Positions 33,878-42,546 of a stretch of 47,282 bases of DNA are shown piece after piece. Source of the stretch: Chryseobacterium koreense CCUG 49689 (GTDB taxonomy: Bacteria; Bacteroidota; Bacteroidia; Flavobacteriales; Weeksellaceae); the NCBI RefSeq assembly GCF_001045435.1, contig NZ_LFNG01000017.1, positions 1 through 47,282 on the forward strand, read 5' to 3'. Position numbers and translations under genes: made by a program. Numbering within the stretch: position 1 is the first letter of the stretch; every line of letters starts with the position of its first letter. The notes below the pieces were generated by a model. That model did no database searches, was not told where the DNA came from, and saw only the letters and a program-made list of their open reading frames with translations.

Positions 33878-34774
33878 TCACAATTTTATTCCCGTTCTCA
33901 GTTTTGCACTTCTGGCTCTGGAGTTTTCCTCAATTTCTGCTTCATCGGGAACGGTTGCCTTGGTTTGCAGGAGCTCGAAAGCCTTGTCATAATTTCCGTA
34001 AATGTCTCGTTTTGGTTCGCCTTCGAACATCCCGTTTTTTAGGAATCTCTTTACCAACCTGTCTTCGAGTGAGTGGTAAGAAATCACCACCAATCTTCCT
34101 CCCGGTTTCAAAATCTTATAGGACTGCAGCAGCATTTCTTTCAAAACCTCCAGTTCCTGGTTCACTTCAATTCTGACGGCTTGAAAAACCTGTGCAAAAA
34201 ACTTATTTTGCTTGTGCGGCGGAATATAACTGAAGAGTTTTTTCAGCTCTTCGGTGGTTTCAATCGCCTTTGTTTTTCTGTGGTGCACGATTTCTCTTGC
34301 CAGTTTTCTGGCTTCCCGCAGTTCGCCGTAATGATAAAAAATGTCCGCCAGATGTTCCTCTTCATAATCATTGATGACTTTTTTGGCATCCAAACTCTGC
34401 ATCACGTTCATTCTCATATCTAAAGGAGCGTTGCTTCTGGTAGAGAATCCACGTTCCGCTTCATCGAATTGGTGTGAAGAAACTCCCAAATCGGCCAGGA
34501 TTCCATCCACAGCGGTAATTCCGTAGATCAGCAGCGAGTTTTCCAGAAACCTAAAGTTCTGGTTGATCAGGGTAAACCTTTCGTCTTCGATGGTGTTTTC
34601 CAGGGCGTCTAAATCCTGGTCAAAGCTGAAGAGTTTTCCTTTATCTGAAAGTCTTTTCAGGATTTCCCTTGAATGGCCGCCTCCTCCAAAGGTTACGTCC
34701 ACATAGATTCCGTCAGGATTTGTTACCAAATCATCAACACTTTTCTTCAGCAATACGGGGTTGTGGTAGCTCAT
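33878..34774 (-). CDS. rsmH: 16S rRNA (cytosine1402-N4)-methyltransferase RsmH
   Basis: This 298 aa SAM-dependent enzyme starts MSYHNPVLLKKSVDDL. SAM motif DVTFGGGGHSREIL, LADLGVSSHQFDEAERGFS, MRMNVMQ, and SYHSLEDRLVKRF are all family hallmarks. It methylates N4 of C1402 in the ribosomal P site. ATG 34774 is chosen over a 15-codon longer frame, because the N-terminus then begins at the conserved HxPVLL. Second gene of the operon (historic name mraW). Confidence 0.97.
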   Translation of the reverse strand: MSYHNPVLLKKSVDDLVTNPDGIYVDVTFGGGGHSREILKRLSDKGKLFSFDQDLDALENTIEDERFTLINQNFRFLENSLLIYGITAVDGILADLGVSSHQFDEAERGFSTRSNAPLDMRMNVMQSLDAKKVINDYEEEHLADIFYHYGELREARKLAREIVHHRKTKAIETTEELKKLFSYIPPHKQNKFFAQVFQAVRIEVNQELEVLKEMLLQSYKILKPGGRLVVISYHSLEDRLVKRFLKNGMFEGEPKRDIYGNYDKAFELLQTKATVPDEAEIEENSRARSAKLRTGIKL

Positions 34775-34865
34775 TGTCAATTTGCTTTGCAGAGAATATG
34801 CAAATCGCTGCGCGGGCAATTTTTAGGTTCTGTATTTTTATCTAATTCGAAGTGAAATCAACCCT

Positions 34866-35339
34866 TCACTCCGAGGGAAGTTCACCGTTCACACCAAAAT
34901 TTCCCATGATTTTCTCAGTCAATTGCGCGAAATCATTTTCATCGGTTTTGATGTTTTCTTCATAGCCGGATTTATCCCAGATTTCGAAATAATCGATCAT
35001 TCCGGCGATTACTACTTCTTTTTCCAGGTTTGCGAAAGATTTTAAATCTCTGGCAATCAAGATCCTTTCGGCTTTGTCTATTTCCACGGTTTTTAGTCCC
35101 GCGGTATATTTCCGGATGAATTCTAGGTTTTGCTTCACAAACCGGTTCAGTTTTCCGATCGTCTCCATTCTTTGGTTCCACGATTCCATCGGATAAACTT
35201 CCAGGCAACTGTTGAAAACCGAACGTTTCACCACAAATTCACCGCCGAGATTTTCCAACTGCTTTACCAGTGACGAAGGCAGTTTCAGGCGGCCCTTGTC
35301 ATCGATTTTACATTCGTATGTCTCGTAGAAATTAATCAT
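34866..35339 (-). CDS. mraZ: Transcriptional regulator MraZ
   Basis: This 157 aa protein carries two SpoVT/AbrB-like domains, with DDKGRLKLPSSLV in the first and IDKAERILIARDL in the second. MraZ forms rings and represses the dcw operon by binding direct TGGGN repeats. Two such boxes lie at 35373-35387, next to the promoter. ATG 35339 (MINFYETYECK) is only 6 nt from the -7 element, so the longer frame to 35378 would begin upstream of transcription and is rejected. First gene of the dcw operon. Confidence 0.95.
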   Translation of the reverse strand: MINFYETYECKIDDKGRLKLPSSLVKQLENLGGEFVVKRSVFNSCLEVYPMESWNQRMETIGKLNRFVKQNLEFIRKYTAGLKTVEIDKAERILIARDLKSFANLEKEVVIAGMIDYFEIWDKSGYEENIKTDENDFAQLTEKIMGNFGVNGELPSE

Positions 35340-35345
35340 TTGGGA

Positions 35346-35353
35346 CAAATTTA
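35346..35353 (-). promoter_or_regulatory. -7 promoter element of the dcw operon, 6 nt from mraZ ATG
   Basis: TAAATTTG on the - strand, exact TAnnTTTG match. The short distance predicts a leaderless mraZ mRNA. No clear -33 TTG is present; the MraZ boxes occupy that area. Confidence 0.55.
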
Positions 35354-35372
35354 TATAATAATTTCGAAACTT

Positions 35373-35387
35373 TCCCACTTTTTCCCA
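35373..35387 (-). promoter_or_regulatory. Putative MraZ operator: two TGGGA boxes
   Basis: On the - strand TGGGA-AAAAG-TGGGA, two boxes with the 5 nt spacer known for MraZ operators. A third box at the same period is not present. They lie about 20-35 nt upstream of the -7 element, where binding would block RNA polymerase. Confidence 0.7.
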
Positions 35388-35559
35388 CTTTTTGACTTAA
35401 TGTTAATAAGTTTTGAAAATGCGGGTTAATCTGCTGATAAAAAAGAAGTTAATGAAAGGTTGCGGTTTCGAAAAGCAAAATGAGGTGAAAATCATCCTAT
35501 TAATTGATAATGGTCATATTAATCAATACTTTTGATAGGAAAAAAATTAATTTTGATGT

Positions 35560-35575
35560 TAAATTTGTATTTTTG
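35560..35575 (+). promoter_or_regulatory. Two tandem -7 elements for the alpha/beta hydrolase gene
   Basis: TAAATTTG (35560-35567) directly followed by TATTTTTG (35568-35575), both exact TAnnTTTG matches. The ATG is at 35599. The rest of the divergent region (35400-35559) is AT-rich without other recognisable sites. Confidence 0.6.
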
Positions 35576-35598
35576 CAATCGCCTATTGAGGAAAATCT

Positions 35599-36363
35599 AT
35601 GTTATTTAAGAAGAAAAAGAATAAACAATTCAAATATCTCGCCGAAGGTGAAGGGCGCCCGATCGTGCTTTTACAGGGATTGATGGGGGGTCTGAGCAAT
35701 TTCACCAAACTGATTTCCTATTTTTCAGCGAGGGGATACCGTGTATATTTTCCTGATTTACCCATTTACGATTTGCCTGTGCTCAATACCAATCTTACCT
35801 CCATCGCAAAGTTTGTGGCGAGGTTTATAGAAGAAGAAGTAGGGGAGTCTGCAATTGTGGTGGGAAATTCAATGGGTGGACATGTCGGTTTGATTTTAAC
35901 TTTGGCTCGTCCGGATGTGGTGACGCATTTGGTGCTGACCGGAAGTTCGGGACTGTATGAGCGGTCTTTCGGTGATAGTTTTCCGCGAAAAAGTGACCGG
36001 GATTACATCAAGAAAAAGGCTGAAGAAGTTTTCTATGATCCGGAAATTGCCACTGAAGAATTGGTGGATGAGGTTTTTTCGATCGTGAATGACCGGGGAA
36101 AAGGGATCAAGACCGTGATGCTTGCAAGAAGTGCCATTAAACATAATATGGAAAAGGAGCTCCACAAAATCCAGGTTCCAACCTGTCTGATTTGGGGAAA
36201 GCAGGATAATGTGACTCCGCCGGAAGTGGCCATAGAAATGGATAGGCTGATTCCGGATTCCGACCTTTTTTGGCTGGATCAATGCGGTCATGCCGCCATG
36301 ATGGAAAAGCCGGATGAATTCAATGAAATATTGTTCAAGTGGCTGGAAGGTCGAAAAAAATAG
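35599..36363 (+). CDS. Alpha/beta hydrolase
   Basis: This 254 aa cytoplasmic enzyme has the hydrolase triad: Ser in VVGNSMGGHVGL (about residue 97), Asp in IWGKQDNVTPPEVA (about 205), and His in DQCGHAAMMEKPDEF (about 235). The oxyanion region is VLLQGLMGGLSNF. The family includes esterases, lactonases and C-C hydrolases, so the substrate cannot be told. It is divergent from mraZ and followed by engB, an arrangement that may be conserved in Flavobacteriia (recollection, not checked). Confidence 0.88.
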   Translation: MLFKKKKNKQFKYLAEGEGRPIVLLQGLMGGLSNFTKLISYFSARGYRVYFPDLPIYDLPVLNTNLTSIAKFVARFIEEEVGESAIVVGNSMGGHVGLILTLARPDVVTHLVLTGSSGLYERSFGDSFPRKSDRDYIKKKAEEVFYDPEIATEELVDEVFSIVNDRGKGIKTVMLARSAIKHNMEKELHKIQVPTCLIWGKQDNVTPPEVAIEMDRLIPDSDLFWLDQCGHAAMMEKPDEFNEILFKWLEGRKK

Positions 36364-36370
36364 TGGAGGT

Positions 36371-36390
36371 GGAAGTTTAAACTTCCATTT
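36371..36390 (+). terminator. Palindrome after hydrolase gene, possible weak terminator
   Basis: GGAAGTTTAAACTTCC is a perfect 16 bp palindrome, followed by ATTTCTTGTTTT. It has almost no loop and an interrupted T-run, so termination would be weak and engB may be partly co-transcribed. Confidence 0.4.
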
Positions 36391-36420
36391 CTTGTTTTAC
36401 TGAATTTGAAAATTATAGAG

Positions 36421-37041
36421 ATGCTTATCAAGACCGCCGAATTTGTAAAAAGCAGTGAGAAGTGGCAAAACTGCCCGGAACCGAATCTGCCTGAATATGC
36501 CTTCATTGGAAGGTCAAATGTGGGAAAGTCATCGCTGATTAATGCGCTGATGAACCGCAAAGATTTGGCGAAAACCTCTCAGACTCCCGGAAAAACGCAG
36601 CTTATCAACCATTTTTTGGTTAATGGCGAATGGTATTTGACCGATTTGCCAGGTTACGGTTACGCGAGAGTTTCGAAAAGCAGCCGGAAAGATTTTGAAA
36701 AACTGATCACGAATTATATCCTAAACCGGAAAAATCTTGTAAATCTTTTTGTTCTGGTGGATTCCAGACATTCCCCGCAAAAAATTGATTTGGAATTCAT
36801 CGAGTGGTGTGGCGAAAACTCCATTCCGTTTTCAATTGTCTTTACCAAATCAGATAAACTGAAACCCAAGGAAACTGCAACGAAAGTGGAGGATTACAAA
36901 GCGGAACTTCTGAAAACTTGGGAAGATTTACCGGAGACTTATCTCACTTCGGCCGAAAAGAAAACCGGCGGTGACGAAATCCTGAACTTTATCGAGAAGA
37001 CGAATGATTTCCTGATAAAAAATTATGTCAGTTTCGATTGA
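36421..37041 (+). CDS. engB: Ribosome biogenesis GTPase EngB (YsxC/YihA)
   Basis: This 206 aa TRAFAC GTPase is needed for 50S subunit assembly. G1 [14 protein letters not shown] (about 28-41), G2 TPGKTQ, G3 [13 protein letters not shown]4 TKSDKL and G5 TSAEKKTGG are all intact. ATG 36421 ([12 protein letters not shown]) is preferred. A frame start at 36406 would be TTG. Length is typical. Confidence 0.96.
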   Translation: MLIKTAEFVKSSEKWQNCPEPNLPEYAFIGRSNVGKSSLINALMNRKDLAKTSQTPGKTQLINHFLVNGEWYLTDLPGYGYARVSKSSRKDFEKLITNYILNRKNLVNLFVLVDSRHSPQKIDLEFIEWCGENSIPFSIVFTKSDKLKPKETATKVEDYKAELLKTWEDLPETYLTSAEKKTGGDEILNFIEKTNDFLIKNYVSFD

Positions 37042-37081
37042 TTTCGCGTTCCGGCTGATGATTATAAATAATTGATTGGAA

Positions 37082-37540
37082 ATGAATGTGCTCTGGAAAA
37101 TAAAGTCTTTCGAACAGCTGACCACAGATGAGCTTTACCGCATTATGAAAGCAAGGGTTGATGTTTTCGTGGTGGAACAAAACTGCCCATATCCGGAGCT
37201 TGACGGATTTGATGATAGGGCGGTTCACATTTGGGCTGAACTTCAGGATAAGGTGGTTGCATACTGCAGGGTTTTCGACAGGGATATCAAGTATCGTGAA
37301 GCGTCGATTGGAAGAGTGCTTACCGATCAAAAATACCGGAATTTGAAGCTCGGCAAAACGCTGATGGCAATTGCAATATCCGCCATTGAGGCCAGATTTC
37401 GGACTTCTGAAATAAGGATTTCCGCACAGGATTATCTTTTAAAGTTTTACACTGATTTGGGATTTAGAGACACCGGCAAAAAGTATTTGGAAGATGACAT
37501 CCCCCATACCGAAATGCTGAAAAAGACACTGGATTTTTAA
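37082..37540 (+). CDS. ElaA-like GNAT acetyltransferase
   Basis: This 152 aa protein begins MNVLWKIKSFEQLTTDELY and carries ElaA features: RVDVFVVEQNCPYPELDGFD, then VAYCRVF and the acetyl-CoA-binding region GRVLTDQKYRNLKLGKTLM. The acyl acceptor is unknown. ATG 37082 is used because the longer frame begins with TTG two codons earlier. It lies 40 nt after engB without a terminator, so co-transcription is possible. Confidence 0.85.
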   Translation: MNVLWKIKSFEQLTTDELYRIMKARVDVFVVEQNCPYPELDGFDDRAVHIWAELQDKVVAYCRVFDRDIKYREASIGRVLTDQKYRNLKLGKTLMAIAISAIEARFRTSEIRISAQDYLLKFYTDLGFRDTGKKYLEDDIPHTEMLKKTLDF

Positions 37541-37691
37541 TTTTAACGAGATAAAAAAGACGTTTCTGTGCTTTTTTTCATTTCGTCAAATTTGTTGTAA
37601 TTTCGCCTGATAATCAAATTTATCACAACATTATTTGCATATTAATTCCGAATTATATACTTTTACAAAAAATCATTAAACTTATAAGATT

Positions 37692-39053
37692 ATGAAAAAA
37701 CTTTTACTTTCAGGTTTTGCCTTAGCAGCAATGATGACTCAGGCACAAAACAGCTGGATCGATCAAGGAACTAAGTTTGCAACAAGTTTTGGTGTTGATG
37801 AATTGGTTATCGTTGATGCGAACACTGCATGGGTCAATGCTTATGATGGAACTGGCGCCGGTACTTATCCTAAAGTAGTTTCTAGGACTACCAACGGTGG
37901 AACTACATGGACAGCATTTCCAATAACCGGACCTGGTACCAACAGTTTGGTTGGTGACTTGGCAGCCGTGGATGCTAATACCGCATGGGTGGCTACAGCC
38001 GGAACCAGTGCGTCACCGAACTCCAATGCGATCTGGAAAACTACAAACGGCGGATCAACATGGACCCGACAAACAATCGGTTATACAGGTGCATCCTTTA
38101 CCAACTTGGTGTATTTCTGGAATGCCAACGAAGGTTGGACAGGAGGAGATCCTAAAGGTGGAGTGTTTGAAACCTACAAAACAACTAATGGAGGTACCAC
38201 ATGGACCGCTGTTACTGGTCTGCCACTTCCGGATGCTGCAGATGAGTACGGTCTGACAGGTGCGAAAACCGTGACAGGTGATCATATTTGGTTTGGAACC
38301 ACAAAAGGGAGAATTTTCCATTCCACCAACAGAGGTGCTACCTGGACTGCCAATTACTCACCGGCTCTTGACTTCGGAGGAGGTGCTGCCGGAGGAGGTG
38401 TAGATGGATCATCTGCAAAAATGACTTTCAAAGACGGACTGAACGGATTCTTATTGACGGTTGACGGTCAGACTACAGGAGGAACGCCAAGTGCTGCCCT
38501 TTACAGCAGTTCAGACGGAGGAGCAACATGGGTGCCAATAACCCCTACAGGAACATGGTATTTCGGAGACATTACTTATGTTCCAGGTACGACCAATACT
38601 TTGGTTACAACAGGAATTAACGGAGCAGACGCAAGCTATATGGGATCGGCTTATTCCACAGATGGTGGTTTAACCTGGACCGGCATTGACGCAGGATCGC
38701 AAAGAGGTAAAGTGAAATTCCTTAATACTACAACAGGTTGGGCAGGACAGTTCAGTGACGGTCCTTCCGGAACTAAAGGAATCTTGAAATTCTCGGGCAA
38801 TCTTGCATTGGCCACTTCAGAAAACGCTGTAAAATCTAGCTTGAAAGTTTATCCTAACCCTGCTACTGACATCGTGAACATTTCTTCAAACAGAAACATA
38901 GAATCAGTAACCATTACTGATCTTTCCGGAAAAAGAGTTGACAGTGGAAAAGGAAGCCAGATCAATGTTTCTAAATTAGCTAAAGGAACATACATCCTGC
39001 AGGTGAATTATGGCGGAGGTGCTGTTGAAAACACTAAATTGATCAAGAAATAA
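37692..39053 (+). CDS. Secreted BNR/YCF48-type beta-propeller protein with T9SS sorting domain
   Basis: This 453 aa protein has a signal peptide (about 1-18, MTQAQ cut) and repeated Asp-box-like motifs such as TTNGGTTWT, TNRGATWT, SSDGGATWV and STDGGLTWT, the mark of sialidase/YCF48/sortilin-type propellers. The C-terminal about 80 residues (VYPNPATDIVNI ... NTKLIKK) are a T9SS type A domain. The propeller probably binds glycans or protein on the cell surface. No catalytic residues of sialidases are evident. It has its own strong terminator. Confidence 0.9.
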   Translation: MKKLLLSGFALAAMMTQAQNSWIDQGTKFATSFGVDELVIVDANTAWVNAYDGTGAGTYPKVVSRTTNGGTTWTAFPITGPGTNSLVGDLAAVDANTAWVATAGTSASPNSNAIWKTTNGGSTWTRQTIGYTGASFTNLVYFWNANEGWTGGDPKGGVFETYKTTNGGTTWTAVTGLPLPDAADEYGLTGAKTVTGDHIWFGTTKGRIFHSTNRGATWTANYSPALDFGGGAAGGGVDGSSAKMTFKDGLNGFLLTVDGQTTGGTPSAALYSSSDGGATWVPITPTGTWYFGDITYVPGTTNTLVTTGINGADASYMGSAYSTDGGLTWTGIDAGSQRGKVKFLNTTTGWAGQFSDGPSGTKGILKFSGNLALATSENAVKSSLKVYPNPATDIVNISSNRNIESVTITDLSGKRVDSGKGSQINVSKLAKGTYILQVNYGGGAVENTKLIKK

Positions 39054-39076
39054 TTTTTTCTAAATCATAATTGTTA

Positions 39077-39110
39077 AAAAGGGTCTGATTTTTCAGACCC
39101 TTTTGCTTTT
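39077..39110 (+). terminator. Strong terminator after the BNR protein gene
   Basis: AAAAGGGTCTGA, loop TTTT, TCAGACCCTTTT: a perfect 12 bp stem. Its A/T ends give a T-run in either direction. Confidence 0.92.
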
Positions 39111-39158
39111 CGGAATTCGAAATGATTTGCTTAAATTAGCGCAATTAAAATTTTACTT

Positions 39159-41297
39159 ATGAAGCGAATATTATTACTGCTCACCTTTATGCTGAGCTTT
39201 TTACAAATCAGAGCAGATGAGGGAATGTGGCTTCTGTCTATGATCAAACGTCTCAATGGAGTTGATATGCAGAAGGAGGGACTAAAACTCACCCCCGAAG
39301 AAATTTATTCGGTAAACAGTTCTAGCTTGAAGGATGCCATCGTGCAGTTTGGCGGTGGATGTACCGCCGAAATCGTTTCCAAAGAAGGATTACTTTTTAC
39401 CAATCACCACTGCGGTTACGGGCAGATTGCTGCGCTTTCTACACCGCAAAAGGATTATCTGACCAACGGATTTTGGGCGATGAAAAGATCTGAAGAAATT
39501 CCTGCAAAAGGACTTTCTGTAAGGTTTTTGGTCAGAATGGACGATGTTTCGGCAAGGATTAATTCAAAATTAAACAACAACCTTTCAGCCGAGGAAAGAA
39601 AAAACATCATCGATACAGAATCTAAGGCCATTCAAAACGAAAATTCCGAAAACGGAAAATACACCGTGGTAGTGAGAGATTTCTTTAATGGAAATGAGTT
39701 TTACTATTTCGTTTACCAAGATTTTAAAGATGTAAGACTGGTTGGTACCCCACCCAATTCATTGGGTAAATACGGAGGGGATACCGATAACTGGGAGTGG
39801 CCAAGACATACAGTGGATTTCTCTGTCTTCAGAGTTTATGCAGATGCCAATGGAAATCCTGCGGAATATTCACCGAGCAACGTGCCGATGAAGCCTAAAC
39901 ATGCGCTTCCGATTTCGCTTAAAGGCTACAAGCCAGGCGATTTCACCATGATTGTGGGTTATCCGGGAAGAACAAACCGCTATTTGACTTCGTTTGGAAT
40001 TGAGCAAATGGTCAATAAAGATTATCCGGCTTGGGTTCAGTCGTCTAAATTGGCTATGGATGTGATGAAAAAGTACATGGACAAAGATCAGGCGACCAAA
40101 CTTCATTACGCCTCCCAATATGCATCTGTGGCAAACTACTGGAAAAACCGACAAGGGACAATCGATGCTGTGGAAAAAAACGGAACGATTGCCGATAAAA
40201 GAGCTTTGGAAGAGAAATTCCAAACCTGGGCACTGCTTCCGGAAAATGAGCCTGTTTACGGAAGTGTCTTAGCAGAAATCCAATCCAATTACAAGCAGTT
40301 CTCTGACAGAAATGTGGAGCGAAATTATTCTTCCCAGTTGCAGCGAAATGCCAAATATCTGGGAATTGCATACCAGCTGGGTTCATTGCTGAAGACTTAC
40401 GTGGATCAGGATGATGCAGGAAAAGCCGCGATGAAAACAAAAGTAACCGACGGAATTGCCAGAATGTATGACGGGCTGAACACTGAACTGGAAGGCGAAA
40501 TGATCAATTCCATGGTAGCTCTTTATCAGCAGAAAGTCAGCAAAGACGTTGCTTCACCAACGCTTTTGTCAGTGGATGCAAGCACCCTTTCCACCGTTGC
40601 TTTTTCTTCCATTTTCGCTACCAAAGAATCTGCCACCAACTTTTTGAATAACCCAGACAAATTAAAACTGGATTCAGACCCATTATTGAAAATCGCTAAT
40701 GGTTTCAGTGTAGATCAAAAATTATTGACCGAAAAATATTCGAAAATTGATGAGGCATTTGCGAAAAACAGTAGAATATTCCTGGATGGACTTAGAAAAT
40801 CACAGCCGGAAAAATCTTTCTACCCGGATGCGAATTCAACGATGAGATTGACTTACGGTTCTGTAAACACTTTGCCAGAAAGAGCGGACAGAAACTATTA
40901 TGGAATCAGTGAAAAAAACAACTATTACACCGATACCAGAGGAATGGTGGCCAAATACAAGAAAGGTGATGAGGAATTCGATCTGCCCCAAAGATTTTTG
41001 GATCTGGTGAAGAAAAAAGACTTCGGGCAATACAAAGACAAAAAAGGATTTATGCCTGTAAACTTCCTTTCCAATAATGACATTACCGGTGGGAACTCTG
41101 GATCGCCAATTCTGGATGCTCATGGAAACCTGCTGGGTCTGGCTTTTGACGGAAACAGTGAAGCATTAAGTGGAGATATCATCTTCGACAAAAAATGGCA
41201 GAAAACCATCAATGTGGATGTAAGAATGGTTCTTTGGACGATTGACATTTACGGAAAAGCAGGTCACTTGATCAGTGAAATGACTTTGGTAAAATAG
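39159..41297 (+). CDS. S46 family dipeptidyl-peptidase, DPP7-like
   Basis: This 712 aa periplasmic serine peptidase removes dipeptides from peptide N-termini. Signal peptide about 1-19. Catalytic His is in TNHHCGYG (about residue 84), Asp in DNWEWPRHTVDFSVFR (about 215-230), and Ser647 in GGNSGSP. Eighteen residues after the Ser is Gly665 (LAFDGN), the position that separates DPP7 (Gly, hydrophobic/broad P1) from DPP11 (Arg, acidic P1), so DPP7-like specificity is expected. S46 peptidases are typical of Bacteroidota that use peptides as carbon source. Own terminator at 41321. Confidence 0.93.
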   Translation: MKRILLLLTFMLSFLQIRADEGMWLLSMIKRLNGVDMQKEGLKLTPEEIYSVNSSSLKDAIVQFGGGCTAEIVSKEGLLFTNHHCGYGQIAALSTPQKDYLTNGFWAMKRSEEIPAKGLSVRFLVRMDDVSARINSKLNNNLSAEERKNIIDTESKAIQNENSENGKYTVVVRDFFNGNEFYYFVYQDFKDVRLVGTPPNSLGKYGGDTDNWEWPRHTVDFSVFRVYADANGNPAEYSPSNVPMKPKHALPISLKGYKPGDFTMIVGYPGRTNRYLTSFGIEQMVNKDYPAWVQSSKLAMDVMKKYMDKDQATKLHYASQYASVANYWKNRQGTIDAVEKNGTIADKRALEEKFQTWALLPENEPVYGSVLAEIQSNYKQFSDRNVERNYSSQLQRNAKYLGIAYQLGSLLKTYVDQDDAGKAAMKTKVTDGIARMYDGLNTELEGEMINSMVALYQQKVSKDVASPTLLSVDASTLSTVAFSSIFATKESATNFLNNPDKLKLDSDPLLKIANGFSVDQKLLTEKYSKIDEAFAKNSRIFLDGLRKSQPEKSFYPDANSTMRLTYGSVNTLPERADRNYYGISEKNNYYTDTRGMVAKYKKGDEEFDLPQRFLDLVKKKDFGQYKDKKGFMPVNFLSNNDITGGNSGSPILDAHGNLLGLAFDGNSEALSGDIIFDKKWQKTINVDVRMVLWTIDIYGKAGHLISEMTLVK

Positions 41298-41320
41298 CTA
41301 TTTTATCATCAATAATAGGA

Positions 41321-41348
41321 AAGCCGCAATTTGAGTTGCGGCTTTTTT
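41321..41348 (+). terminator. Terminator after S46 peptidase gene
   Basis: AAGCCGCAA, loop of 6 nt, TTGCGGCTT, then TTTT. Confidence 0.9.
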
Positions 41349-41402
41349 GATGTCTTAAAAATCAGGTTTTAAAATCATTTATGCATAAAATCAAATCAAG
41401 TG

Positions 41403-42386
41403 CTAGAAGGGGAGATCGATTTTTTCCGGATCAATAAAGTCATGAGAATACGGATCCTGAAGAAAACTGAGCATCGGTCTTTGGTGCCGGATGATATCCT
41501 CCTGCCGAATTCCGTAAACTTCCCAGTAATTGGCCAGCAATTGTGCGTAAACTTTTTGGTCCCAAAACCCGAAGAGAGGCCGATTCTGGTCAGCGGACAT
41601 GGGAACCGACTCGATGATTACCTGGTTATCGGTAAATTCTATATTGTATTTTGGCCGGTATTGCAGAAGATAATCGGAATAGTGGAATTTGGCGTATAAT
41701 TCCTCATATTGAACCGGGTGCAAAACGTAACCTTTCATTTTTTCCAAAAGTTCCTGCTCCCGCTCGGCAATCGCGCCGTTATCCTGCATGTGGATGATGA
41801 ACCCGAATTGATCTACCCCCATCGTGAAAAGCAGGTTGATCATGTCATCGCGGTAGCTGAAAATATCCGCGGAGTATTTTAATGGAAAAACCACCAAAGA
41901 CCAAGGTTTTCGCCCTTTGAATTTCACAGGTTTAATCACCGACTGAAGCATCAAATGAAATAAACCAAACCGTTCTTTCAGGTCTTTTGAAATCTGGAAT
42001 TCTTCACCCCTTCGCGCCATCCTTTTCTTTTCGTGCTGGAATTCGTGGTGCATGATCCCATAAACGATTTTTGCCGACCACTGAAAAATCAGTTCCTCCT
42101 CCAACGCGGCAATTCCTTCATAGCCCTTTTGGTAGGCTTCGCGAAATTTTTCGTCCAGTTGGTCGAAAGCGTTTTTGACTTCAGAAGTGCACGGAAGCCG
42201 CAAATCCCTGTAGCGAAATATTTTTTCCTTTTCCATCATTTCAAACGGGTCGTCGCCAATTTTAAAATGATCCAGCAACCATTCGGGAAAAACTGAGACC
42301 GACTCCAGACTTAGCTTCCCGGTGAGGAAACAGAAACTTTCATCAAAAATTAATTCATCGAATGGGTTGTAAAGCTCTAATGCCAT
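41403..42386 (-). CDS. Conserved-looking hypothetical protein
   Basis: This 327 aa soluble protein, starting MALELYNPFDELIF, is not recognised. It is rich in aromatic residues, has a helical central part (about 80-150, containing IMHHEFQHEKKRMARRGEE), and ends with HQRPMLSFLQDPYSHDF. No signal peptide, membrane helix or known catalytic motif is clear; the HHEFQHE stretch could suggest metal binding but does not fit HExxH. The frame is open to 42449, but a -7 element (42416-42423) lies inside that extension, so ATG 42386 is chosen. Good codon use argues that it is a real gene. Confidence 0.75.
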   Translation of the reverse strand: MALELYNPFDELIFDESFCFLTGKLSLESVSVFPEWLLDHFKIGDDPFEMMEKEKIFRYRDLRLPCTSEVKNAFDQLDEKFREAYQKGYEGIAALEEELIFQWSAKIVYGIMHHEFQHEKKRMARRGEEFQISKDLKERFGLFHLMLQSVIKPVKFKGRKPWSLVVFPLKYSADIFSYRDDMINLLFTMGVDQFGFIIHMQDNGAIAEREQELLEKMKGYVLHPVQYEELYAKFHYSDYLLQYRPKYNIEFTDNQVIIESVPMSADQNRPLFGFWDQKVYAQLLANYWEVYGIRQEDIIRHQRPMLSFLQDPYSHDFIDPEKIDLPF

Positions 42387-42415
42387 GAGGTTTTGTTTTG
42401 CCGATTTTGAAAGTG

Positions 42416-42423
42416 CAAAGATA
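42416..42423 (-). promoter_or_regulatory. -7 promoter element deciding the start of the 327 aa gene
   Basis: TATCTTTG on the - strand fits TAnnTTTG. It leaves a 29 nt leader to ATG 42386 and excludes the upstream start at 42449. Confidence 0.5.
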
Positions 42424-42512
42424 GGGCTTTTCAGAAACTGGTCTGTCATGGAGCGGCTTTAAAATAGATTTCGAGGCTAAAGGGAAATCAACCAAAAACG
42501 CTCCAGCCTTTC

Positions 42513-42544
42513 CATAAAAAAAGTGGAGACTTATGCTCCACTTT
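42513..42544 (-). terminator. Terminator of msrA
   Basis: On the - strand AAAGTGGAG, loop of 7 nt, CTCCACTTT, then further T: a 9 bp stem. Confidence 0.9.
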
Positions 42545-42546
42545 AA

